Shown here piece after piece: positions 1 to 5,445 of a stretch of DNA of 5,551 nucleotides; the first letter of the stretch is position 1, and every line of letters begins with the position of its first letter. The notes below the pieces were generated by a model, which worked only from the letters and a program-made list of their open reading frames with translations, was not told where the DNA came from and did no database searches. This stretch comes from Phycisphaerales bacterium (lineage in GTDB: Bacteria; Planctomycetota; Phycisphaerae; Phycisphaerales; UBA1924), in assembly GCA_029260335.1 (NCBI GenBank), contig JAJDDL010000443.1, positions 1 to 5,551 on the forward strand, read 5' to 3'. The position numbers and the translations under genes were made by a program.

Positions 1-1177
1 GGGAGTTATTGGCCATCGGGTAGGCCCATGAGATCATGGCCCGCTCGCGAATGAACGGATCCAGCCCGATCGCCTCGCTCACCCGCATCGCATCGGGCAC
101 GAAACCGTCAAACTCCGGTGGTGCAATGCGACCCGCGCCGAGCCGACCGATCAGAGCCGAGATGATCGCGTCGGCCTTCAGGGCCGAACGCCGGCGCCCC
201 TTGGCCTCGACCGCCAACGTGACCGCAAGGTCTCCGGTCTCGGCGGCTCGCGCGAAGATCGAGACGATGGGTCCGAACTCGTCTAGTCCCGGCCGATCAT
301 CGCGGATCAAGGTCCCCTGGGCCAGAGGCAGGAAGCTCTTCTGATCAAACTGTGCGAGTGGCAGGTGGACCTCAAAGAGCAAGTCCTTCGAGGCCGAGTC
401 CTTCGGCGGTGACCACTTGGGCATGTCGCTTGCGAGTTGATCCGAGATCGTCGCAGATCGGAGCTTTGTGGAGATCGCCCATCCATGGGGCCTTTGGGTA
501 GCGCCCGCGGCCAGATCGGTATCCGGGGTTGGAAAGTCGCGTAGCGCAAGGGCGATTTGTCCTTCGGGCAATCGCGTTGGTGTGGGAGCGTCTGCAGCCC
601 CGGAGCGTCGAGCAAGCCCGATCGCTCGCGCAAAGGACTCATTGCTTCTGTCGCGTGTGAGGATCAGGATTGACGCGTCATCTGCATTCACCATCGCGGC
701 TGAGAGGCTGTCACCTTCAACGCCAAACACCGGCACGCCCGCGATCTGCGCTCTGGGTACCAGGCGTTGGCGGCCACCGACGTGGCGAGTCGTTTGCTTG
801 GTTACCTCACAGATTACAGTCCATGCGTCGGGTTGATCCGGGTCTTCGACAATCACCGCAAAGCTCTCGCCGAGCAAGCGATCAAACGTCTCGTCCTCAT
901 CCCAGCCGAGTGATTTGCTCAATGACGCCCAACTCGTGCGGATGGCGTCAAAGGACGCGAACTCATTCAATGACGAACGCACGACGTCGTACTGTGGAGT
1001 CAGCCTCAGCTTCTTCGCGTCGCGCACATGGAGGACGATCGGCGCATCGGTAAAGGTCGCCGCGATCGCGCGGGCACGCTCTTGCACGCCCAGAGCCGGT
1101 GGAACGAGAATCAGGATGTTCGCGATGAGCAGTGCCAAGCCGCTCTTTTGGAGGCCACGACGGACGGGTTCACTCAC
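1..1177 (-). CDS. Exported protein of unknown function, third gene of ECF sigma operon (3' end off window)
   Basis: I do not recognise this family. The minus-strand frame is open for 392 codons from a GTG at 1177 to the left edge with no stop, so the C-terminus is missing. The GTG overlaps the TGA of the anti-sigma gene as GTGA, and a GGGG stretch lies 5 bases upstream, so translational coupling is likely. Residues 1-30 look like a signal peptide or signal anchor: arginines and a lysine (VRRGLQKSG), then a hydrophobic stretch LALLIANILILVPPALG. The rest is a soluble mixed alpha/beta domain with no membrane segment. Visible pieces include a strand-like APIVLHVRD near 45-53, an acidic DEDETFDRLLG near 93-103 followed by SFAVIVED, and ASILILTRD near 168-176. 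This alternation loosely resembles large secreted planctomycete proteins of the DUF3352 type, but that is a weak impression. Its position suggests an envelope partner or modulator of the sigma/anti-sigma pair. Sure that it is a gene; function unknown. Confidence 0.85.
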   Translation of the reverse strand, partial: MSEPVRRGLQKSGLALLIANILILVPPALGVQERARAIAATFTDAPIVLHVRDAKKLRLTPQYDVVRSSLNEFASFDAIRTSWASLSKSLGWDEDETFDRLLGESFAVIVEDPDQPDAWTVICEVTKQTTRHVGGRQRLVPRAQIAGVPVFGVEGDSLSAAMVNADDASILILTRDRSNESFARAIGLARRSGAADAPTPTRLPEGQIALALRDFPTPDTDLAAGATQRPHGWAISTKLRSATISDQLASDMPKWSPPKDSASKDLLFEVHLPLAQFDQKSFLPLAQGTLIRDDRPGLDEFGPIVSIFARAAETGDLAVTLAVEAKGRRRSALKADAIISALIGRLGAGRIAPPEFDGFVPDAMRVSEAIGLDPFIRERAMISWAYPMANNS

Positions 1178-1992
1178 GGATACCCCGCGTCCTTGCCGAG
1201 GCCAAAGCTGCTTGACCGCTCGGTTCGATGCTCGGCTTGCACGACGGGCCACGTGTACGAGGCGTACGTAGCCCGAGGCGTCCATCTGGAGCCCGAGCCA
1301 ACGACCCAGACGGCGGCTCGGCTCTGATGCGATCCGGACCGGTCGAGCTCGATACGCAGGTCAAATGGCTCGAACGCAATGTGGCCGCCCCGAACCACCA
1401 GGTCTTCAGACTCGGTGCTCATGTTGAGCCTCAAGAACCGTCCTTCTTGCACGGGCTCAATCGCGAGCGGTTTGGACGCCCGCGCAATTCGATTGCCGAA
1501 GCATCGTGCCGACTCGGGAATCTCGCCGAGCTCCACGCCGATCTGATGCGCTTCGGTCGTAAACGACCGCACACAACTCCCGAGTTCGCGCTCAAACGCG
1601 TTGGCAACTTGTGTCATGGGCGCAGACTCTGCCGGCGCGAGCACGCCCTCGGACTCTTCACGAATCATGGCTAGCGCGCCGACCGTCGCGATTGCGCCCA
1701 CGACCGCCGCGACCCGCACGACCGTGCCAACGCCTCGCATGGATCGTGCAAGAAAGCCTTGGCGGCGACCGATCTCAGCGAGAATGGCAGGCGAGAAATC
1801 GGGCGCATACTCGCCATCGTCTCGCATTGATTCCAACGCAGCCCGGAGCTTCACGAGCTCTTGAGCGTTCTCCGGATCGGCGCGCAACTCGATCATCGCG
1901 GCTTCGCGCCGCTCGCCGCTGAGCGTGCCGTCCAGCAGATCCTGGAGCAGCCGTTCGCGATCGAAGTTTCCCTGACCCCCATCAGGATTCAC
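1174..1992 (-). CDS. Membrane-anchored anti-sigma factor-like protein (non-zinc type)
   Basis: Probable anti-sigma factor holding the adjacent ECF sigma factor at the cytoplasmic membrane. The call rests on gene order and architecture, not on a recognised signature. The product is 272 residues. Residues 1-85 form an acidic, helical cytoplasmic domain (RERLLQDLLDGTLSGERREA, then a LRADPENAQELVKLRAALESM stretch), similar in style to planctomycete anti-sigma N-termini. No HxxxCxxC zinc motif is present. One transmembrane helix lies at about 88-109 (VVRVAAVVGAIATVGALAMI). Residues 110-272 would be outside the cytoplasm and include Cys140 and Cys164, a possible disulfide pair. The GTG at 1992 is preferred because GGGAGG (2000-2005) sits exactly 7 bases upstream and the GTG overlaps the sigma stop as GTGA. 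A longer form could start at GTG 2007, but that start has no comparable site. The stop overlaps the next gene in the same way, so all three genes appear co-translated. Confidence 0.8.
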   Translation of the reverse strand: MNPDGGQGNFDRERLLQDLLDGTLSGERREAAMIELRADPENAQELVKLRAALESMRDDGEYAPDFSPAILAEIGRRQGFLARSMRGVGTVVRVAAVVGAIATVGALAMIREESEGVLAPAESAPMTQVANAFERELGSCVRSFTTEAHQIGVELGEIPESARCFGNRIARASKPLAIEPVQEGRFLRLNMSTESEDLVVRGGHIAFEPFDLRIELDRSGSHQSRAAVWVVGSGSRWTPRATYASYTWPVVQAEHRTERSSSFGLGKDAGYP

Positions 1993-2573
1993 GTCCAGAC
2001 CTCCCACTCATGCTCAGCAAACATCTTCTGTTCGTTGAGGTACTCGCGCATCCGCCGCCGCCCGCGATGCAGGTGGCTCTTGACGGTTCCTTCGGGCATG
2101 CCCACGTGCTTGGCGATCAGTGCGATCGGCCAATCCATCTGGTGAAAGAGCACCAGGATCTCGCGCTGCTGGGTGCTGAGCTGGCTCAGCGCATCGTCCA
2201 GGCTTGCCCTCGTCCAATCTGATTGCTCATCACCCTCGACCGGGCGTTCGGGTCTGCAAGGCGAGCTCTGCCAGCCATCGACGATATCGGTATCAAACGC
2301 TGGCTTGTGCTTCTGGCACGCGTTGACATACAGACGCCGAGCGATCGTGAAGACCCAGGTGCTGAACCGGTACCGTGGATCGAATCGATCCAGGTTCATC
2401 AACACCCGCACAAAGGCCTCTTGGGTCACGTCCTCGGCGACATCCGGCCTGCCCGACATACGCAGCAAATACGCGTAGACCGACTTCTGGTGGGCCCGGA
2501 TGATGGCCCCGGCGGCATCGCGATCTCCACGCGCCGCTTTCTTGATCAGCCGCTGTTCTTCTGCTTTGAGCAT
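1989..2573 (-). CDS. ECF (extracytoplasmic function) RNA polymerase sigma factor, RpoE-like
   Basis: Sigma-70 family factor of the ECF type that directs RNA polymerase to a stress or envelope regulon. The product is 194 residues, normal for a two-domain ECF factor. Region 2 covers about residues 18-90, with the typical core PDVAEDVTQEAFVRVL (43-58), then RFSTWVFTIARRLYVNACQK, where the WVFTIARR block matches the -10 recognition segment. A variable linker follows (about 91-120). Region 4 (about 123-180) contains LSTQQREILVLFHQ and the helix-turn-helix ALIAKHVGMPEGTVKSHLHR, ending RGRRRMREYL. Region 1.1 and region 3 are absent, as expected. ATG 2573 is preferred because GGGAG (2583-2587) lies 9 bases upstream; GTG 2579 is also possible but only 3 bases from that site. 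It is the first gene of the sigma/anti-sigma/exported-protein operon. Family assignment is secure; the stimulus and target promoters are unknown. Confidence 0.95.
   Translation of the reverse strand: MLKAEEQRLIKKAARGDRDAAGAIIRAHQKSVYAYLLRMSGRPDVAEDVTQEAFVRVLMNLDRFDPRYRFSTWVFTIARRLYVNACQKHKPAFDTDIVDGWQSSPCRPERPVEGDEQSDWTRASLDDALSQLSTQQREILVLFHQMDWPIALIAKHVGMPEGTVKSHLHRGRRRMREYLNEQKMFAEHEWEVWT
2000..2005 (-). promoter_or_regulatory. Shine-Dalgarno site deciding the anti-sigma start
   Basis: The minus strand reads GGGAGG, then 7 bases, then GTG at 1992. The site lies inside the last codons of the sigma gene. It favours GTG 1992 over the upstream in-frame GTG 2007 and supports translational coupling to the sigma gene. 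Confidence 0.7.
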
Positions 2574-2582
2574 CGACACGTA

Positions 2583-2587
2583 CTCCC
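2583..2587 (-). promoter_or_regulatory. Shine-Dalgarno site of the ECF sigma gene
   Basis: The minus strand reads GGGAG followed by TAC and GTG (2579), and then ATG (2573) 9 bases from the site. The spacing favours ATG 2573 as the start. Confidence 0.6.
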
Positions 2588-2591
2588 TACC

Positions 2592-2617
2592 AAGGGGGCA
2601 GCCCTCAGGTTGCCCTT
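2592..2617 (-). other. Possible leader hairpin upstream of the sigma gene
   Basis: On the minus strand AAGGGCA (2611-2617) can pair with TGCCCCCTT (2592-2600) with a two-base bulge and a 10-base loop. It lies 5 bases upstream of the sigma gene's ribosome binding site. No T-run follows, so it is not a terminator. It may be a small element in the untranslated leader, or chance in GC-rich DNA. Confidence 0.25.
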
Positions 2618-2695
2618 ATTCCATACGACGCCTGGGTGGGGGACGGGTGCCTCGGCTTTCGCATACGCAGGCATAATACCGCGATTCGAGCAAAG

Positions 2696-2723
2696 AAAGA
2701 CCCGGCCTTGCGGCCGGGTCTTT
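2696..2723 (-). terminator. Rho-independent terminator of the B12-fold gene
   Basis: A perfect 12-bp stem, AAAGACCCGGCC (2696-2707) pairing with GGCCGGGTCTTT (2712-2723), closes a 4-base loop. Read on the minus strand, the stem ends in TCTTT and continues CTTTG, which gives a U-rich tail. It begins 25 bases after the stop of the gene ending at 2749. It therefore insulates that gene from the downstream sigma operon, which must have its own promoter in the roughly 115 bases between. In the plus direction the tail is short (TTTCC). Confidence 0.88.
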
Positions 2724-2748
2724 CCAAACAGAATACGAATATGCGTAC

Positions 2749-3459
2749 TCAGGCAGCTTTCTTGCGATTCCGTCCGACGGTCCGCTGTTCGGCGGTCGCC
2801 CGGCGGGCGGGATTGGCGATCATCTCATCCACGAGTTCGAGCGGGTCGCTCGCCCACAGATCGGCCCCGATTTCCTGGGCCAGGCCCTCGGCTCGGTTGA
2901 AGACCCCGCCGCCGACAACGATCTGCAGGTCCGGCAGGGCGTCGATCTCGCGGAGCCGGTCGATCATCTGGCGGATCTCGGGCAGGTCTTCGGGGGCTGA
3001 GGCGAACATGCAGAGTACGTCTGGGCGTTGCTGGTGGACGCGAGCAAGGATCTCGTCGGTGGGGACGCCGCCGCCGCCGAAGGTCATGCCGAAGCCGTTT
3101 GCTTCGAGCAGGTCCACGGCCATCTGTGCCCCGAGCTCGTCGGCATCGCTCGGACCGCATAATGCGAGCACATTGCGCTTGGGAGCCCCGGCTGTGGAAG
3201 CACCGATGGTGAGCGACGCGGCCGTCTGATCCTCGAGCACCCGCAGGAGCCGGGTGGCAATGCGGTGCTGGAGCATGGTGAGCTTGTCGGCGCGGAACAG
3301 GTCCTCGACTCGCTCATAGGTAGCCCAATACACGTCCACGATGACCTCTTCGGGCGTCCAGCCTTGTTCCAGCGTCTTCTCGATGAGTGAACGGGATCGC
3401 GGTCGGTCGCCCTCGATGAGGGCTTCGAAGAAGGTGTCGAGCAGAAGGTCCAGGTTCAT
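2749..3459 (-). CDS. B12-binding-fold protein with MetH-type helical cap, degenerate cobalamin motif
   Basis: A 236-residue, two-domain protein resembling the cobalamin-binding module of methionine synthase, corrinoid methyl carriers and CarH/AerR-type regulators, with no catalytic or DNA-binding domain attached. Residues 1-83 are the four-helix cap (LDTFFEALIEGDRPRSRSLI, then TPEEVIVDVYWATYERVEDL and HRIATRLLRVLEDQ). Residues 95-215 are the Rossmann-like domain: RNVLALCGPSDADELG, AVDLLEANGF, TFGGGGVPTDEIL, RPDVLCMFAS, LQIVVGGGVFN, and EIGADLWASDPLELV. The usual DxHxxG motif reads Asp105-Ala-Asp107-Glu-Leu-Gly110, so the lower axial histidine is missing. The cap motif Wx9EH of CarH-like proteins reads Leu54-x9-Gln64-His65. 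A basic tail (RRATAEQRTVGRNRKKAA) ends the protein. The ATG at 3459 is chosen because GGAG lies 6 bases upstream; the frame stays open to 3672 but that extension does not resemble the family. The protein may bind cobalamin base-on, bind another ligand, or be a non-binding relative. Fold confident, ligand uncertain. Confidence 0.85.
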   Translation of the reverse strand: MNLDLLLDTFFEALIEGDRPRSRSLIEKTLEQGWTPEEVIVDVYWATYERVEDLFRADKLTMLQHRIATRLLRVLEDQTAASLTIGASTAGAPKRNVLALCGPSDADELGAQMAVDLLEANGFGMTFGGGGVPTDEILARVHQQRPDVLCMFASAPEDLPEIRQMIDRLREIDALPDLQIVVGGGVFNRAEGLAQEIGADLWASDPLELVDEMIANPARRATAEQRTVGRNRKKAA

Positions 3460-3681
3460 GACGGGCTCCAAGTGGGTTGGCATTCCACGGCTCCGCCGAA
3501 GTCGGGCTTTCGCCCAGGAACCGACTCTCCCAGTCGATTGCCGGCAGACGCCCGCCGGCAGGACGATATTCGTCGCAAGCCCCGTCAAGCCACCAGCGAA
3601 ACAAGCGACAGCCAAACCCGCGCGGCATGCGTTGCGCGACGTCCAATAACGTTTGGGATGATCCCCGTCCAAGCGGGCCAG
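3460..3681 (-). other. Intergenic leader with a run of hairpins upstream of the B12-fold gene
   Basis: This gap of about 220 bases separates ubiE from the B12-fold gene and holds no convincing gene. In transcript order it carries: GACGA/TCGTC around a 3-base loop (3562-3574); a 7-bp stem TGCCGGC/GCCGGCA (3539-3560); AATCGACT/AGTCGGTT with one G-U pair (3519-3539); GGGC-GAAA-GCCC with a GNRA tetraloop (3504-3515); CGGC-GGA-GCCG (3488-3498); and CCAA/TTGG (3468-3480). The last overlaps the GGAG ribosome binding site at 3466-3469. No T-run follows ubiE, so read-through from ubiE is possible. No cobalamin-riboswitch B12 box (GCCACTG) was found. Individually the stems are short, and the region is GC-rich. 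Read as a structured regulatory leader this is an inference. Confidence 0.4.
3466..3469 (-). promoter_or_regulatory. Shine-Dalgarno site of the B12-fold gene
   Basis: The minus strand reads TTGGAG, then CCCGTC (6 bases), then ATG at 3459. It fixes the start of the 236-residue protein. Two of its bases lie within a possible CCAA/TTGG stem. Confidence 0.65.
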
Positions 3682-4446
3682 TTAGACGCGAAGGCCCCGA
3701 TAACATGCGCAGATTCCAAGCGACATGCTCTTTGTGCACACGTCCGAAAAACCGGCTCGCTCCATCTCGCGCACCATTTGCTCGCGATCTTGGAACGTCT
3801 CCACGGACTTGGGCAGATATTTGTACGCGCCGCTCTTGTCGCCGCTGATCCAGGTGGCAGTTCGCGGCATAATCCATCCGCTATAGACACGATTGAACCA
3901 CCTAACCGGCGCTAGCTTGGGGACGGTGAACTCAAGAATGATGAGTCGCCCCCCAGGTTTGAGCACGCGGGCGAACTCCGCGAGCGCTTTGGGCGGCTGT
4001 TGGACGTTGCGGATGCCGAAGGCGATGGAGACGATGTCGAAGCTCGCGTCGGAAAAGGGCAGGTCCATCGCATCGGCGGGTTGGTAGGCGACCTTTGATG
4101 CGATCGGCTTCGGCAGGCGTTTGCGTTTCTGGCTCGCCAGATCGAGCATCGCCGGCGTGAAGTCCGCGCCGATGACTTCATCGGCGGCGGATCGGGCGAA
4201 GAGGTGGGTGAGATCGCCCGTGCCGCAGGCCATGTCCAGGACGCGTTCGCCGGGCTTGACCTCGGCCATCCGGACCGCGGCTCGCCTCCAGGCTTGGTCT
4301 CTCCATAGGGAGTGGACGCGGTTGTTGAGGTCGTAGCGCGGGGCGATCGCGCCGAACATGGATTGGACGCGATCGGCCTTGTCGTCCTGGCCGTGGGGGT
4401 CGATGAGGTGTTCTTGATCCCAGGCGGTGGGCGTCTGTGTGGTCAC
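3682..4446 (-). CDS. ubiE: UbiE/MenG: demethylmenaquinone (2-methoxy-6-polyprenyl-benzoquinol) C-methyltransferase
   Basis: SAM-dependent C-methyltransferase acting late in respiratory quinone synthesis. It methylates demethylmenaquinone to menaquinone, or the equivalent benzoquinol in ubiquinone makers; in a planctomycete the menaquinone role (MenG) is more likely. The product is 254 residues, the usual family length. Evidence: ADRVQSMFGAIAPRYDLNN (24-42) with the following HSLWRDQAWRR is the UbiE N-terminal signature. RVLDMACGTGDLT (68-80) is SAM motif I, and GADFTPAMLDLA (93-104) carries the acidic residue for the SAM ribose. DAMDLPFSDASFDIVSIAFG (125-144), GIRNVQQPPKALAEFARVLK and PGGRLIILEF (164-173) match the second signature. 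GAYKYLPKSVETFQDREQM and a C-terminal MSLGICACYRG close the family pattern. The start is taken as GTG 4446. Upstream codons overlap the divergent protease gene in antisense and look non-family, and the next ATG falls at residue 30, inside the signature. No clear Shine-Dalgarno site precedes this GTG. Confidence 0.94.
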   Translation of the reverse strand: MTTQTPTAWDQEHLIDPHGQDDKADRVQSMFGAIAPRYDLNNRVHSLWRDQAWRRAAVRMAEVKPGERVLDMACGTGDLTHLFARSAADEVIGADFTPAMLDLASQKRKRLPKPIASKVAYQPADAMDLPFSDASFDIVSIAFGIRNVQQPPKALAEFARVLKPGGRLIILEFTVPKLAPVRWFNRVYSGWIMPRTATWISGDKSGAYKYLPKSVETFQDREQMVREMERAGFSDVCTKSMSLGICACYRGLRV

Positions 4447-4490
4447 CTTGGATGATAGGATCAGGGGTGAGATGGACCAGGAGAATGCCC
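4447..4490. promoter_or_regulatory. Short divergent intergenic region between ubiE and the M48 protease gene
   Basis: Only 44 bases separate the two divergent starts. On the minus strand, TATCAT (4452-4457) lies 5 bases before the ubiE GTG and could be a -10 box for a leaderless transcript. On the plus strand, TAGGAT (4456-4461) is a weaker -10 candidate for the protease. Neither has a recognisable -35 at normal spacing. The assignments are tentative; promoters may extend into the coding regions. Confidence 0.3.
4479..4483 (+). promoter_or_regulatory. Shine-Dalgarno site of the M48 protease gene
   Basis: AGGAG lies 7 bases before ATG 4491 but only 1 base before the in-frame ATG 4485. This makes 4491 the likely start and places the signal peptide right at the N-terminus. 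Confidence 0.7.
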
Positions 4491-5429
4491 ATGCGTCGCT
4501 CGATCGCCATTGTCTTTGCCCTTGCTCTGATTTCGGTTGGCAACATCGGATGCACAACCAACCCCGCGACCGGCAAGCGATCGCTGACGTTTCTGAGCTG
4601 GGATCAGGAGATCCAGATGGGTGCCGAGGCTGCTCCGCAGTTCACCGCCGAGTTTGGGGGTCAGGTGGGGAGCCAAGTGGCCAATCGATACGTCGATGGC
4701 ATTGGCCGGCGGTTGCTGGGCGGGATCGAGGACGGCGTGCCGGACCTGGAGTGGGAGTTCACGCTCCTGGATAGCGATGTGATCAACGCGTTTGCGTTGC
4801 CGGGCGGCAAGGTGTTCATGTCCAGGGGGCTTGCCGAGAAGCTGGATACCGAGGCTCAGCTTGCGGGCGTGCTGGGACACGAGATTGGGCACGTGACTGC
4901 GCGGCATGGGAATCAACGAATCAGCAAGCAACTCGGGATGAACATTGCGCTCGGAGCCTTGGCGATTGGAGTGGGCGTCGCCGATGAGGACTCAGCGGTC
5001 CGCAAGTACGGTCAGTACGCCGTGCCGGCGATTGCAGTGGGCGGCAACGTCGTGATGCTCAAGTACGGGCGCGATGAGGAATCGGAGGCCGACATGCTCG
5101 GCGTGCGCTACATGACACGCGCGGGGTACAACCCGATAGGGCAGGTGCAGGTGATGGAGGTGCTCGCCGCGGCGAGTGCCGGGCCTCGCCAGATCGAATG
5201 GCTCAGCACACACCCGGCTCCTGAGACGCGTATCAAGCGGCTGCACGAGATCATTCGCGATGACTATGGGTTCACTCAGAACTCGCCGGACTATCGGGAG
5301 TATCCCAATCGATACCGCAACCAGTTTTTGAGCGAGTTGAGCGAGATGCCGAGACCGGAGGGCGAGGCGTTGCTTGCATCGCTTGGCCCAACTTCGAGCT
5401 GGTGTGGGCACTGCGCCGAGGAGCACTGA
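4491..5429 (+). CDS. M48-family zinc metalloprotease, probable lipoprotein (LoiP/BepA-like)
   Basis: Envelope zinc endopeptidase of the M48 family, the group that includes E. coli LoiP (YggG) and BepA (YfgC), which act in outer-membrane protein quality control. The product is 312 residues. Residues 1-20 are a signal peptide (MRRS, then IAIVFALALISVGNIG) followed by Cys21; the sequence NIGC is a weak lipobox, so lipidation is likely but not certain. TNPATGKRSLTFLSWDQEIQMG (23-44) is the standard N-terminus of these lipoproteins. The catalytic HEIGH motif is His130-Glu131-x-x-His134 within AGVLGHEIGHVTARHG. The third zinc ligand is Glu197 in the E-S-E-A-D motif (197-201), and STHPAPETRIKRL (239-251) is the conserved C-terminal substrate-cleft block. 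All catalytic residues are intact. Unlike BepA it has no TPR domain. The last residues carry an unusual Cys305-Gly-His-Cys308 preceded by Trp304. It is divergent from ubiE and probably transcribed alone. Confidence 0.94.
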   Translation: MRRSIAIVFALALISVGNIGCTTNPATGKRSLTFLSWDQEIQMGAEAAPQFTAEFGGQVGSQVANRYVDGIGRRLLGGIEDGVPDLEWEFTLLDSDVINAFALPGGKVFMSRGLAEKLDTEAQLAGVLGHEIGHVTARHGNQRISKQLGMNIALGALAIGVGVADEDSAVRKYGQYAVPAIAVGGNVVMLKYGRDEESEADMLGVRYMTRAGYNPIGQVQVMEVLAAASAGPRQIEWLSTHPAPETRIKRLHEIIRDDYGFTQNSPDYREYPNRYRNQFLSELSEMPRPEGEALLASLGPTSSWCGHCAEEH

Positions 5430-5445
5430 CTCGCGATCCGCAAAG

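Noticed and set aside
2673..2701. TATTAT (2673-2678, minus strand) as -10 of the sigma operon
   Set aside because: No -35 resemblance at 16-18 base spacing, and the -35 position would fall inside the terminator stem. The operon's promoter probably lies in this gap but could not be fixed.
2223..2900. Long plus-strand open frame (about 225 codons) and other plus-strand frames across 36-2145
   Set aside because: They run antisense to well-supported minus-strand genes or across the terminator. Their compositions are Arg/Ser/Pro-rich, as expected of shadow frames in GC-rich DNA.
3563..3588. Promoter TTGACG (3583-3588) with TATCGT (3563-3568) on the minus strand
   Set aside because: The spacer is only 14 bases, too short for a standard sigma-70 promoter.
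3460..3672. 71-residue N-terminal extension of the B12-fold protein starting at TTG 3672
   Set aside because: A good ribosome binding site precedes ATG 3459, the domain starts there, and the upstream part resembles no family and is full of hairpins. A hydrophobic stretch in it is a weak argument for a membrane anchor.
3460..3681. Cobalamin riboswitch upstream of the B12-fold gene
   Set aside because: No GCCACTG-type B12 box and no recognisable core arrangement.
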